From the IMG/VR virus record IMGVR_UViG_3300022752_000055, positions 1 to 64,000 of that record: a stretch of 64,000 bases of DNA; one strand, given 5' to 3'. This document shows, in pieces, positions 49,227 to 57,100 of this stretch. The stretch comes from a virus. Below the pieces are notes generated by a model that did no database searches, had not been told where the DNA came from, and saw nothing but the letters and a program-made list of their open reading frames with translations. Numbering within the stretch: position 1 is the stretch's first letter; each line of letters starts with the position of its first letter. A program made the position numbers and the translations under genes.

Positions 49227-49277
49227 TATGTTGTATATGTCTTGACAATGTCATACCTTCGTGTCAAATAATATCAT

Positions 49278-49697
49278 ATGTCATATAACAATTCAATGTC
49301 GGAAGAACAGATTCTCAAGTTTAATAAGTATGTTGCAAAGCACACCAAGAAGGTTATGATAGATAAGGTAATAGAGGTGGATAGACATAGAACGAAGTTA
49401 AAGGTTAGGGTATGTTCGGTTATTCCTCCCAACGGAAGATGGGGGAACTTCAGGATTAATGTTAAGGTATTGGAGTCAATGGTTGAGATGGCGGTTAGGG
49501 ATGATGCCGGTTTTATTGTTAGGGATAACAATGGGGACATTGTATATAAGTATGTTCCCCGTCGTTTACGTAGGAGTGAAGTTAATTGGGCGAACAATGA
49601 AATAAGGAGAAGGGTTGGTTATAGGGTTGAAGAGATGATAGAGTTCTTTGGTATTGAATCTTGGAGGGTTAAGGTTGAGAAGGTAAACCACTCATAA
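49278..49697 (+). CDS. basic protein in origin region, 139 aa
   Basis: MSYNNSMSEEQILKFNKYVA; then basic beta strands KVRVCSVIPPNGRWGNFRIN and a C-terminal helix NEIRRRVGYRVEEMIEFFGI. Codon use is more GC-rich than that of distant genes. Location beside the DnaA boxes suggests a role in replication or its control, unproven. Confidence 0.75.
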   Translation: MSYNNSMSEEQILKFNKYVAKHTKKVMIDKVIEVDRHRTKLKVRVCSVIPPNGRWGNFRINVKVLESMVEMAVRDDAGFIVRDNNGDIVYKYVPRRLRRSEVNWANNEIRRRVGYRVEEMIEFFGIESWRVKVEKVNHS

Positions 49698-50136
49698 GGG
49701 TATCTATATCAATATAGAAGTTTGCAATATCAAATGTTCTATTATCTTTAAGTCGTAGTTCCCGGGGGATTTCTTCGGACCTGCCAACGCTATTTAGAAT
49801 ATTTTCAATGTCTCTAACAAGGGGTCTAAAATATGCAACCCTTTCTTCTGAGGTCCCCCCTTCAAAGAATGTTGCAAAGTTTGATACACCCCAAAGAGAT
49901 TTACGTTCAGATGATGGGGATTTGGCATAATACTTTGTATAGAAGGTATCAATCTCATACTTTGGCATAAGTTCTTTTAACTTATATATGTCAATGTATA
50001 TGTCTAAGAATATTAATGAGGTATATTGTTCCACATCATCGGGGACCGCAAATCTAACAATAAATGGATATGTTTTTTTTAATATCTTTTTAACCGCCCT
50101 ATATGGGAAACTCTGTTCTACGTCCTGTTTATTCAT
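49669..50136 (-). CDS. hypothetical protein, 155 aa
   Basis: MNKQDVEQSFPYRAVKKILK; IFLDIYIDIYKLKELMPKYE and YFRPLVRDIENILNSVG. Reminiscent of the small body family with RAVKKILKKTYPF but without a tag. Convergent overlap of 29 nt with the previous gene. Confidence 0.7.
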   Translation of the reverse strand: MNKQDVEQSFPYRAVKKILKKTYPFIVRFAVPDDVEQYTSLIFLDIYIDIYKLKELMPKYEIDTFYTKYYAKSPSSERKSLWGVSNFATFFEGGTSEERVAYFRPLVRDIENILNSVGRSEEIPRELRLKDNRTFDIANFYIDIDTLMSGLPSQP

Positions 50137-50193
50137 ACATATAAATATGTCATATATATAAAAAACATATTTGGTGGAGTCAATAAGAAGTCG

Positions 50194-50201
50194 TACCTTT
50201 G
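50194..50201 (+). promoter_or_regulatory. TAnnTTTG -7 box with TTGG -33 candidate
   Basis: TACCTTTG 4 nt before the ATG at 50206; TTTGGTGG about 20 nt upstream could be the -33 element. Confidence 0.55.
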
Positions 50202-50205
50202 TTCT

Positions 50206-50625
50206 ATGATAAAATTAAAGACACGTACAGACACACTTACCAAAGCCCAAAAAAGAAGGGTTGTTGATGCTACCATTAAATGGTGCAATGCAAACTTGGG
50301 GGTTAATAACCGGAGAAAGAATAAGTTAACCTACTCCGTTATCGTTCAGACCCCCAAGATTGTTAAAATTATGAACGCCGAAGCAATGGGGATGTTTAAC
50401 CCCAAGTCCAATAAGTTAATTGTATTCCATAATAACACTGATACAGTTATGGAGATGGTCCAAACAACCATTCACGAATACACCCACTACTTGCAACCTA
50501 TCGCAAAGTATTATCAGTTCTTCAATAAGAACTATGGGTATAAGGACAACCCCTTTGAAGTTCAAGCATTCGGGAATGAGAAGTATTATAAGAAGTGTTG
50601 GAAGTCCATTAAAGGTTCATTATAA
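50206..50625 (+). CDS. putative zinc metalloprotein (HExxH)
   Basis: 139 aa. TIHEYTHYLQ is a zinc-binding HExxH motif, with NPFEVQAF about 35 residues later offering a third ligand Glu, as in SprT- or M78-like phage proteins. The basic N-terminus KAQKRRVVDATIKW could bind DNA. SprT-like roles in DNA-protein repair would suit its place near the candidate origin; this is inference. Confidence 0.75.
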   Translation: MIKLKTRTDTLTKAQKRRVVDATIKWCNANLGVNNRRKNKLTYSVIVQTPKIVKIMNAEAMGMFNPKSNKLIVFHNNTDTVMEMVQTTIHEYTHYLQPIAKYYQFFNKNYGYKDNPFEVQAFGNEKYYKKCWKSIKGSL

Positions 50626-50860
50626 GTTCCTGACACTTCGAAACGATGTCCTTGGGGGTGATATTCTCACCCCCATATTCGTATAGTCCCTCCACCTTCG
50701 CATCCACACAACTCCATTTCGTTGGAAGAATAGGTTTGTTAATCCATCCCCTCTTCGGTCTCTCAAAATATAATAGTCCAAGTGATATCCCACTCACACT
50801 TACCTCCACACATATCCGGTCCTCCGTTAATCTATTAATGTCGTATGTCAATTTGTCCAT
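50609..50860 (-). CDS. hypothetical protein, 83 aa
   Basis: Start at 50858-50860 (MDKLTYDINRLTEDRICVEV); the longer frame reaches into the repeat module. Beta-rich with GLLYFERPKRGWINKPI and an ITPKDIVSKCQELIMNL C-terminus. Not recognised. Confidence 0.65.
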   Translation of the reverse strand: MDKLTYDINRLTEDRICVEVSVSGISLGLLYFERPKRGWINKPILPTKWSCVDAKVEGLYEYGGENITPKDIVSKCQELIMNL

Positions 50861-50880
50861 GTGTATAACATAGTAAAAAA

Positions 50881-50952
50881 TGTGGATAAATAAAGCTCTT
50901 GACCTGACAGGAGGGAAGTTATCCACATTGTCATAGTGTCAGGTGGGGATAA
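50881..50952. repeat. DnaA-box module, copy 2
   Basis: TGTGGATAAATAAAG (50881-50895) and CATTGTCATAGTGTCA (50926-50941) repeat those at 49146-49160 and 49198-49213. Contains DnaA boxes at 50881-50889 (reverse), 50919-50927 and a near match at 50944-50952. The two copies bracket a 1.6-kb block of four genes. Confidence 0.8.
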
Positions 50953-51530
50953 CTTTTTGTTAAAATATTTGAAAATGTCAGAATGTCAGTCGAGGTTTGG
51001 AGTGGGGACAATCCCTTTCCCCAATTCTAACTAAACATATATAAACATTTCCTCCCACATTTTACCACCATTATTGGGTTCCTGATAGTATAAACCCCAC
51101 TTTTTCCCTTCTGACGCTATCAGGAAGACCACTTTTTTACTATATCTAATTTCCAGATAAAAAAAGATAGGTTAAACAAAATGCGGGGGAGTCCTCGTAG
51201 AGGACCTTCAGGAGTATATCTTCAACGGAAAATTGTTTTATACCCCCATTTATTCCAACGAAAAAGTGTATTAGAATGACACTTTTATGAACGATAATAT
51301 TCCCCATTCAACCGGACAATTCATGGTGGGAAAAGGTGGGAGTTATTAATCATATCTTTATAATCAGGTTTAACCTGACAAATAAGATATATAAGATAAC
51401 TCATAATACTGTCAGATTATTAATGTATTATCGGAAAAAATCCGATAGGATAGTTATTTCCTTACATATAGTCCTGACATCATACACCACATTAAAACGT
51501 CCATTAATATATGGGGGATAATATAAATGG
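50953..51530. other. non-coding region with inverted repeats
   Basis: No convincing gene; a 61-codon frame at 51336-51521 lacks a promoter or recognisable domain. Contents: AATGTCAGAATGTCAG direct repeat near 50975, CCTGATAG (51081-51088)/CTATCAGG (51117-51124), hairpin GTCCTC-GTA-GAGGAC (51191-51205) and ATCGGA/TCCGAT (51430-51447). Confidence 0.6.
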
Positions 51531-51622
51531 GGAAGAAATGATTAACTTATGAATGAGGACAACCCACCATCGTAGATGGGGGGAATTTGTTGTCCGGAGT
51601 GAATGAGTTAATCATTTCTTCC
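51531..51622. other. 92-nt nested palindrome
   Basis: Outer arms GGAAGAAATGATTAAC (51531-51546) and its perfect complement GTTAATCATTTCTTCC (51607-51622); inner GGACAAC (51557-51563)/GTTGTCC (51589-51595); apex CCATC-GTA-GATGG. Overlaps the last codons of the methyltransferase gene. Could be a large RNA hairpin ending that transcript or a cruciform in an origin region. Confidence 0.75.
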
Positions 51623-52402
51623 ATTAATAATAGATAATCTTTCTTTCTCTATATTACAATATTCTTCTGATATTTCTGAACCTATGTAGTTTCTCTTTGT
51701 TAGTATAGATATTTTGGATGTTGTACCTGAACCCATAAAAGGGTCGTATATAATATCACCTTCATTAGACCAAGATAGTATATGTTTCTTTACTAGTTCT
51801 TCCGGGAATATTGCAGGGTGTTTGAATGCAACCTTATCATTTGTTGTATTTCCTCCACCCACATAAAAATCCCATACATTATAATCCGGGACCATCTCCT
51901 TTATATAATAATCATTCTCATTAAACTCCCCATCCTTATTTCTTGAGAACTTCTTTTTTCTATACGTCCTCTTATCATTACATTTGTTACTTCTAGGTCT
52001 TAATGATATATTCGTTGTATTTGGTTTACCTTTGCTTAATACAAACATATATTCAAAACTCTGCTGATATCTTGTTCCGGCGTTTGGTGGCGGATTTAAC
52101 TTTCTATATATCATAGTGTCGTGCACATTAAAACCAATCTCATTAAAATATATCGCTTGCTTAAATGAACTTAACGTTTCTGACCCCTTTTTGGTCGCAT
52201 CATTAACAACCCATACAACAACCCCACCTTGCTTGGTAACCCGGTATAATTCCCTTGCAATGTCCTCAAACGGAAACGAATATCCATTGTATGCTCTCAG
52301 GTCATCGTATGGCGGAGATGTTATGGTTAAATCAATAAAATTATCATCCATCCTTCCCATCGTTATTAAACAGTCCTCATTATATGTCTTATTTATTTCC
52401 AT
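51608..52402 (-). CDS. DNA N4-cytosine/N6-adenine methyltransferase
   Basis: 264 aa from the ATG at 52400-52402. Catalytic TSPPYDDLR at about 30 (S/DPPY motif IV) precedes the AdoMet motif DPFMGSGTT near the C-terminus (motif I), the beta-class order used by many N4mC and N6mA enzymes. No restriction gene is nearby, so a lone protective or regulatory methyltransferase is likely. TSPP suggests N4-cytosine specificity, not certain. Confidence 0.9.
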   Translation of the reverse strand: MEINKTYNEDCLITMGRMDDNFIDLTITSPPYDDLRAYNGYSFPFEDIARELYRVTKQGGVVVWVVNDATKKGSETLSSFKQAIYFNEIGFNVHDTMIYRKLNPPPNAGTRYQQSFEYMFVLSKGKPNTTNISLRPRSNKCNDKRTYRKKKFSRNKDGEFNENDYYIKEMVPDYNVWDFYVGGGNTTNDKVAFKHPAIFPEELVKKHILSWSNEGDIIYDPFMGSGTTSKISILTKRNYIGSEISEEYCNIEKERLSIINGRND

Positions 52403-52452
52403 CACACACAATAATAATAAAAATATTGGAATAAGTTAATCATTTATTCCCT

Positions 52453-52460
52453 ATATTTAT
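52453..52460 (+). promoter_or_regulatory. ATATTTAT motif
   Basis: 5 nt before the ATG at 52466. Confidence 0.45.
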
Positions 52461-52465
52461 GTATT

Positions 52466-52783
52466 ATGGAAAACAAACTTAGAGTACTTAGAAGATTATA
52501 TGCGATTGAGAATCTAATTGAATATAGGTTGGATGATTATACTGACATGATTTTGTCTAATAATGATTCTAGATTTTTTGGGTTATGTAATGAGAATGAA
52601 GATTATTTTTATGAAGTTGTTAGTAGGTGGGTTATGGAACAAATGTATTATAATCACTTTAGTGATATTGATGACACATCTGAAGAGTGGTCTGAAATAT
52701 ATAAAATGATGGAAATGTATATTGATACATTATATAGTAAAAAAATTAAAGACTTTTTTAATAATAAATGTAGTGGGAAATAG
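52466..52783 (+). CDS. body-family protein, 105 aa, untagged
   Basis: MENKLRVLRRLYAIENLIEY: the LRR..AIENLI core matches the RRR..I..FL body of 47755-48027 but with no tag before it. C-terminus MEMYIDTLYSKKIKDFFNNK. Convergent and abutting the next gene. Confidence 0.7.
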   Translation: MENKLRVLRRLYAIENLIEYRLDDYTDMILSNNDSRFFGLCNENEDYFYEVVSRWVMEQMYYNHFSDIDDTSEEWSEIYKMMEMYIDTLYSKKIKDFFNNKCSGK

Positions 52784-53140
52784 TTATTTCTCTATATTAT
52801 TTTTATAATACTCCGCAATCTTATCGTAATACATTGTTTTAAAAAACTCTCTTAGTTCCTCTTCCTCATCATCTGTAATAATCATTTCCGGTTCTAATTC
52901 TCCTTCATCCCAATTTTCAAATATAGGGGAAATGTTATCAATATAAAAACCATCAATAACACTATCAATAAACCACTCAATACCTTTCTCTTTTAATCTT
53001 GTTTTGTAATAATTAAAAGTCCATATTGTTGATTCAAGAATAAGTTCATCAATGTCATTCAATCTTCTTACCACCATGTTGATGAGTTTTCTATCAACTT
53101 CTTCCTTTAATACTTTTCTTATTATTTGTTGTATACTCAT
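52784..53140 (-). CDS. class-C tagged protein, 118 aa
   Basis: MSIQQIIRKVLKEEVDRKLI: class-C tag with VLKE|E. The following VVRRLNDIDELILES again resembles the RRR..ID..L body. C-terminal EFFKTMYYDKIAEYYKNNIE. So this body occurs with tags A, B, C and none. Confidence 0.78.
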   Translation of the reverse strand: MSIQQIIRKVLKEEVDRKLINMVVRRLNDIDELILESTIWTFNYYKTRLKEKGIEWFIDSVIDGFYIDNISPIFENWDEGELEPEMIITDDEEEELREFFKTMYYDKIAEYYKNNIEK

Positions 53141-53697
53141 TTCTCTATGTTATTTCCCCCGCCATCTAGTTTATCTGTAAATCCCATTAACTTGTCAAAT
53201 GCCGGGTGTAATGATATCGGTTCCTTCTTTGTATCTCTCATTGCATCCCACGTGCTAGGTTTAACCTTCATATGGTTTTGAACCAAGTACTTTATCTCAT
53301 CAATATCCGTTCCATCAAATGTTAATATCCAATCCTTAAATTGTTCCACATAATTCGTAGATTTGTTCTCGTGCCCGTATGCCGTTGGTTCCCCCGTTTT
53401 TGGATTAATACCATATGTATCCATCTTCCCCAAGTCATGGAATAGTGCCGCCATAATCATATTGACATCATCAGGATAGTGATGATATGCCCTCTTTATA
53501 ACAACGAGTATATGTTTTAAACTATTTCCCTCCGGATGCCACTTCGGGTTTTGCTTTGCTCCCCATTGCTTAAATAACAACTTCTTTAATTCTTCCGGTA
53601 AAGTCCTAATTAACTCATTTGGCGTTGCAGGCAATTTTTCCTCACATATAAGGTTAATAACTTGTTTTATTCTCTGTATGTTTTCTTGTAGGTTCAT
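53137..53697 (-). CDS. class-C tagged HD-domain phosphohydrolase
   Basis: 186 aa. MNLQENIQRIKQVINLICE|E leader. HD domain: His in SLKHILVVIKRAYHH, HD in ALFHDLGKMD, His in YGHENKS and a late Asp in GFTDKLDGGG. Metal-dependent hydrolase of nucleotides, cyclic nucleotides or RNA 2',3'-cyclic phosphates. If packaged it would act early after injection, e.g. on a signalling nucleotide; inference. Confidence 0.85.
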   Translation of the reverse strand: MNLQENIQRIKQVINLICEEKLPATPNELIRTLPEELKKLLFKQWGAKQNPKWHPEGNSLKHILVVIKRAYHHYPDDVNMIMAALFHDLGKMDTYGINPKTGEPTAYGHENKSTNYVEQFKDWILTFDGTDIDEIKYLVQNHMKVKPSTWDAMRDTKKEPISLHPAFDKLMGFTDKLDGGGNNIEK

Positions 53698-54143
53698 ATC
53701 TTAATTATTAATACATTTGGTGTTATTCCTATTGCCGCTGCGGTGCATAATCTTGTATTACCCGCAACTAAATGATATCTATTTCCAAACTGAATTATCA
53801 TAGGTGGATTATAATCACCCGATTCCAAACTCTTTTTTAATTTGTTTGGGTTTGTTTTATTATACTTCTTTGCAATTTTTTCCACCGATTTTATATCTCC
53901 TTTATCTATTTCATTTGACTCCGTATTTTCCAACTTGGACCATATTGACTTTGTTAGTTTCTTTGGTTCCGCATTTTTAAATTTTTCTTTAACTTCCTTA
54001 ACCGAAATATCAATATCTTCATCCCTTGATAAATCCTGAACAGCCCTTTCAATCTCATCCATTTCTGAATTGATATATGATTTGGTGGATTCATTAATCC
54101 CCATCATCTGTTTAATCCTATGTATGTTTTCTTGTAAGTTCAT
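53694..54143 (-). CDS. class-C tagged ParB/sulfiredoxin-like protein
   Basis: 149 aa. MNLQENIHRIKQMMGINE|ST leader. C-terminal 50 residues LKKSLESGDYNPPMIIQFGN, YHLVAGNTRLCTAAAIG are a ParB/Srx-like nucleotide-binding core (the GxTR...A box). ParB-like domains may act as CTPases, nucleases or kinases. Overlaps the HD gene by 4 nt: an operon of tagged enzymes. Confidence 0.8.
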   Translation of the reverse strand: MNLQENIHRIKQMMGINESTKSYINSEMDEIERAVQDLSRDEDIDISVKEVKEKFKNAEPKKLTKSIWSKLENTESNEIDKGDIKSVEKIAKKYNKTNPNKLKKSLESGDYNPPMIIQFGNRYHLVAGNTRLCTAAAIGITPNVLIIKI

Positions 54144-54144
54144 T

Positions 54145-54561
54145 TTACTTTTTTTTCTTTACACAATTTGGATATCTTTTACCAAACATTGTTTTCATCC
54201 CCTTTTGGGTATATCCCGCCCAACATCTTTCAGTTATTTCACCTTCATTCTGCTCTTCTTTACGAGGTTTATCTAGTTCGTTAACAGATTTTACAAATCT
54301 ACGACATTTATCACTAACTCCACCCTTTTCGTGGTCGGTTATTGATATTTTAACCTTGTTGTAATTTATTGTAATGTTCGGATGATGGTTTTGTTGTTCA
54401 GCTATCTTCGCAACTTTATTAACAAAATCAATTGAATCATTAAACTCTTTGAATTTAAATGTTTTTTCCAATTTTTGCTTTGAGTCACCCCAACCTTTGG
54501 ATTCGTTTACATCCATTACCATTTCCAATAATGCTTGTCTTATATTTTCTTGTAAGTTCAT
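54145..54561 (-). CDS. class-C tagged pterin-dehydratase-like protein with CW-GY tail motif
   Basis: Start at 54559-54561 (MNLQENIRQALLE|MV). Residues 35-90 resemble pterin-4a-carbinolamine dehydratase: FKFKEFNDSIDFVNKVAKIA, then NHHPNITINYNKVKI and TDHEKGGVSD with the conserved His-His-Pro. The C-terminus CWAGYTQKGMKTMFGKRYPN, CVKKKK is a separate short motif seen on other phage proteins. 138 aa. Enzymatic or transcription-modulating role unknown. Confidence 0.82.
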   Translation of the reverse strand: MNLQENIRQALLEMVMDVNESKGWGDSKQKLEKTFKFKEFNDSIDFVNKVAKIAEQQNHHPNITINYNKVKISITDHEKGGVSDKCRRFVKSVNELDKPRKEEQNEGEITERCWAGYTQKGMKTMFGKRYPNCVKKKK

Positions 54562-54567
54562 AATGAT

Positions 54568-54575
54568 ATAAATAT
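54568..54575 (-). promoter_or_regulatory. ATATTTAT motif (divergent pair, minus)
   Basis: 6 nt before the class-C gene at 54559-54561; 5 nt from the divergent copy. Confidence 0.45.
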
Positions 54576-54580
54576 CCTGT

Positions 54581-54588
54581 ATATTTAT
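54581..54588 (+). promoter_or_regulatory. ATATTTAT motif (divergent pair, plus)
   Basis: 6 nt before the ATG at 54595; drives the class-B operon 54595-57100. Confidence 0.5.
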
Positions 54589-54594
54589 AATGAT

Positions 54595-55014
54595 ATGAAA
54601 TATATAATAACTGAGGAACAATTAAAAGGTATTAACAAAACAATTATTAAACTGATTGATACTGAAGGTATTTTTAAGGCTATTGATGTTGTTGGTGATT
54701 ATGATACCCTTAAAGAACTATTGGGTGATTATGAAATACCTAGACAACTTAAGATTGATACTATAAAAGAATTTATGAGTCAGAGAGCAGCAACCGGATT
54801 TCACCTCGGTGAATTTGATGAAGAACCAATACCTTATTTTGAAAATAATGATGGCTATCATCAAATTGAATATTTGGGACCATCAAAAGCAATAATTAAT
54901 GTGTGGGGTGGTTATAATGGTCAAACTGATTTGGGTGAATATGGAGTATCTTATGGAGATTTACCTGAAAAGTCATTAGATGACATAATCGAAATGTTAA
55001 TCAACCATTACTAA
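54595..55014 (+). CDS. class-B tagged protein, 139 aa
   Basis: MKYIITEEQLKGINKTIIKL; body with YDTLKELLGDYEIPRQLKID and IINVWGGYNGQTDLGEYGVS. First of seven tandem plus-strand genes, most with the same N-terminal tag. Stop overlaps the next start (TAATG). Confidence 0.82.
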   Translation: MKYIITEEQLKGINKTIIKLIDTEGIFKAIDVVGDYDTLKELLGDYEIPRQLKIDTIKEFMSQRAATGFHLGEFDEEPIPYFENNDGYHQIEYLGPSKAIINVWGGYNGQTDLGEYGVSYGDLPEKSLDDIIEMLINHY

Positions 55015-55397
55015 TGAAATATATAATAGACGATTTTAGTGAAGAGCAATTAATGAAAATTATTCGTAAATTTGTTCGTCACATATACGGAAAAGATTTA
55101 ACTATGGTTGAGGATAGTGAAAGATATATTAAATTCTTTTCAGTTGGACCGGTACCACCATACCATAGAAATATGGCGGGTCGCTTATGGGTTTATGATG
55201 ATAGATTAATAAACATAATTATGGACTTTTTTTCAACCGATTACGACCAAGCACTTGGTTTGGTTGCATTCTATTTCTCAAACAAATATGACATTAAAAT
55301 AATGGATGCCAAAGTTCCATCTCACGTATTTTTTGGTAAAATAGATTATTCACGATTTGACGATGAGAATTACCATATTGAAGATGATGAAGATTAA
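55014..55397 (+). CDS. class-B-like tagged protein, 127 aa
   Basis: MKYIIDDFSEEQLMKIIRKF: tag with an insertion after MKYII. Body GRLWVYDDRLINIIMDFFST then YFSNKYDIKIMDAKVPSHVF follows the family pattern (Asp-rich helix, W/F helix, end strand). Confidence 0.78.
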   Translation: MKYIIDDFSEEQLMKIIRKFVRHIYGKDLTMVEDSERYIKFFSVGPVPPYHRNMAGRLWVYDDRLINIIMDFFSTDYDQALGLVAFYFSNKYDIKIMDAKVPSHVFFGKIDYSRFDDENYHIEDDED

Positions 55398-55399
55398 TT

Positions 55400-55732
55400 A
55401 TGAAATATATTATAACAGAAAATAGTTTAAGGAGAGTTCAGTTTAAGTATTTGGATTACTTATTTGAGGGTATGCATGTAATTAAAATGCTTTCACCGGA
55501 TGATAATATATTTTCAGGGCCTAATGCAATATTTTGGAAAAAAAATGATAGTATATTATTGGTACTTAGAATTCGCGAAAAAAATAAATTAGAAGTTACA
55601 TATCCAATTTGGGAAGATATATCCAATATGTTTTCATTGGATTATTATGAAACTCAGGAACTTATGGAAGAATGGGCGGAACAACGTTTGGGGGTGGGAA
55701 AAGTCAAAGCCGCATCGGTTGATTTTTTTTAA
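55400..55732 (+). CDS. class-B tagged protein, 110 aa
   Basis: MKYIITENSLRRVQFKYLDY; body homologous to the 99-aa protein at 37280-37579 (WKKNDSILLVLRI, IWEDISNMFSLDYYETQELM, EEWAEQR). Shows that the body persists when the tag is replaced. Confidence 0.8.
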   Translation: MKYIITENSLRRVQFKYLDYLFEGMHVIKMLSPDDNIFSGPNAIFWKKNDSILLVLRIREKNKLEVTYPIWEDISNMFSLDYYETQELMEEWAEQRLGVGKVKAASVDFF

Positions 55733-55744
55733 TAAATTAAAATT

Positions 55745-56044
55745 ATGAAATACATTATAACGGAAGAACAAAACTATTATTTAAGAAGATTACGTATTAT
55801 TGATAATTTAATTAAAAGTTCTCTTGAAATGTTTGATTTATGGGGAATTAAAAAAATAGATGTTGATTATATGATTAAATTTCTCACAACAGATGTTACT
55901 GAATCTTATTTTTTTAAATTCAGTGACGACATTTATGTTGGCGGTGAGGAATATGATGAATTAACCGATTTTGTTGAATCGTATTTAAATAGTAGTTGGA
56001 GAGATAAACTTGAAAAAATAATAAAAAGTAAGAAAGGAAAATGA
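55745..56044 (+). CDS. class-B tagged protein, 99 aa
   Basis: MKYIITEEQNYYLRRLRIID followed by NLIKSSLEMFDL: same RR..IDNLI body type as 47755-48027. Ends in a Lys-rich tail. Overlaps the next gene by 4 nt. Confidence 0.8.
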   Translation: MKYIITEEQNYYLRRLRIIDNLIKSSLEMFDLWGIKKIDVDYMIKFLTTDVTESYFFKFSDDIYVGGEEYDELTDFVESYLNSSWRDKLEKIIKSKKGK

Positions 56045-56352
56045 AATACGTTATAACTGAAGAACAACAAAAAAGTTTAAAAAACCATATGTTAGAACTT
56101 TTAAATTATAGTTTTAAAGATAGTAATATTGTTTGTGAAATAAAAGTAACCGATGTTGAAGAAGATGATGATGATTATAACGACGGATTAAGATATGATA
56201 TTTACGTTTTCATTAACTCCTCGTTCACTAGAGCTGTCGGCATTTACGGATATAAAGTTGCAACACAAAGAAAAATAGATTCCTTAATGGAAGATTGGTT
56301 TGGATTAAATAAAAACGAATATTACGTTTCAATTTCCGCTAAAGATTGTTAA
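56041..56352 (+). CDS. class-B tagged protein, 103 aa
   Basis: MKYVITEEQQKSLKNHMLEL; strands CEIKVTDVEEDDDDYNDGLR and YDIYVFINSSFTRAV, then helix KIDSLMEDWFGL and end strand YYVSISAKDC. Family body with W(F)GL end. Confidence 0.8.
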   Translation: MKYVITEEQQKSLKNHMLELLNYSFKDSNIVCEIKVTDVEEDDDDYNDGLRYDIYVFINSSFTRAVGIYGYKVATQRKIDSLMEDWFGLNKNEYYVSISAKDC

Positions 56353-56353
56353 T

Positions 56354-56731
56354 ATGAAATACATTATAACTGAAGAACAAAATTTAAGATTATTCAAAAT
56401 AATGGAGAATCTTATGTTAGAAAAATTTCCTGAACTTGAATTTCCTTTAGTAAAAAAGAATATTCCATCAATAAGTAATCGTGGATATGGCTCATCTTTA
56501 GATGACTATTATCTAATTACAACATCATACAAAGATGAAGATGGTGAAACTTGGTTTAAAGAATTTGATGGTAGAGACCTTTACCAAGATTCCAAATGGG
56601 AAGTTAATGATAAATTAGAATTACTTCTTGATACGTTTGATGAAGAGTTTTTTATGGATTTCGTCAAACATTATTTTAACATAGACCTTAGAGAAAAAGG
56701 TAATAAAAAATATGATTGGGTTTTTAGATAA
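56354..56731 (+). CDS. class-B tagged protein, 125 aa
   Basis: MKYIITEEQNLRLFKIMENL; YYLITTSYKDEDGETWFKEF and end FMDFVKHYFNIDLREKGNKK. Same architecture as neighbours; sequence divergence is large, so the paralogues are old. Confidence 0.8.
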   Translation: MKYIITEEQNLRLFKIMENLMLEKFPELEFPLVKKNIPSISNRGYGSSLDDYYLITTSYKDEDGETWFKEFDGRDLYQDSKWEVNDKLELLLDTFDEEFFMDFVKHYFNIDLREKGNKKYDWVFR

Positions 56732-56740
56732 TTATACAAT

Positions 56741-57100
56741 ATGAAATACATTATAACAGAAGACAAATTAAAAAAGTTTCTAAAAAGACAATTTGGAGTT
56801 GATTTGACCGGTGATGTTGAAATGATTACTTCAGTTCATCAAATTCCTTCAGTATTTGCTAGATTCTTCAGCACAAGTGAAATTACTCGTCATTTGAACC
56901 ATTATGGACCAATGTATACAGTAAGAATAAATAAGACTGGTGAAACGTTTTTAATTCAGGATAAAGGTGGTAATGAGTTGTATATTTATACAAGCCTTGG
57001 TTATAGAATTAATGAAGAAATTTTTTTTGAAAGGATTGGAATGGAACCTATTATATCTGTTATGGATTTGATAGACCAATATTATAAAGAGGAAGATTAA
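56741..57100 (+). CDS. class-B tagged protein, 119 aa
   Basis: MKYIITEDKLKKFLKRQFGV; strands YTVRINKTGETFLIQDKGG and a C-terminal helix ISVMDLIDQYYKEED. Last gene of the class-B operon; convergent overlap with the minus-strand class-C operon. Confidence 0.8.
   Translation: MKYIITEDKLKKFLKRQFGVDLTGDVEMITSVHQIPSVFARFFSTSEITRHLNHYGPMYTVRINKTGETFLIQDKGGNELYIYTSLGYRINEEIFFERIGMEPIISVMDLIDQYYKEED

Noticed and set aside
51336-51521. 61-codon frame in the non-coding origin region
   Set aside because: No promoter box near its start, composition like non-coding flanks, no recognisable domain.
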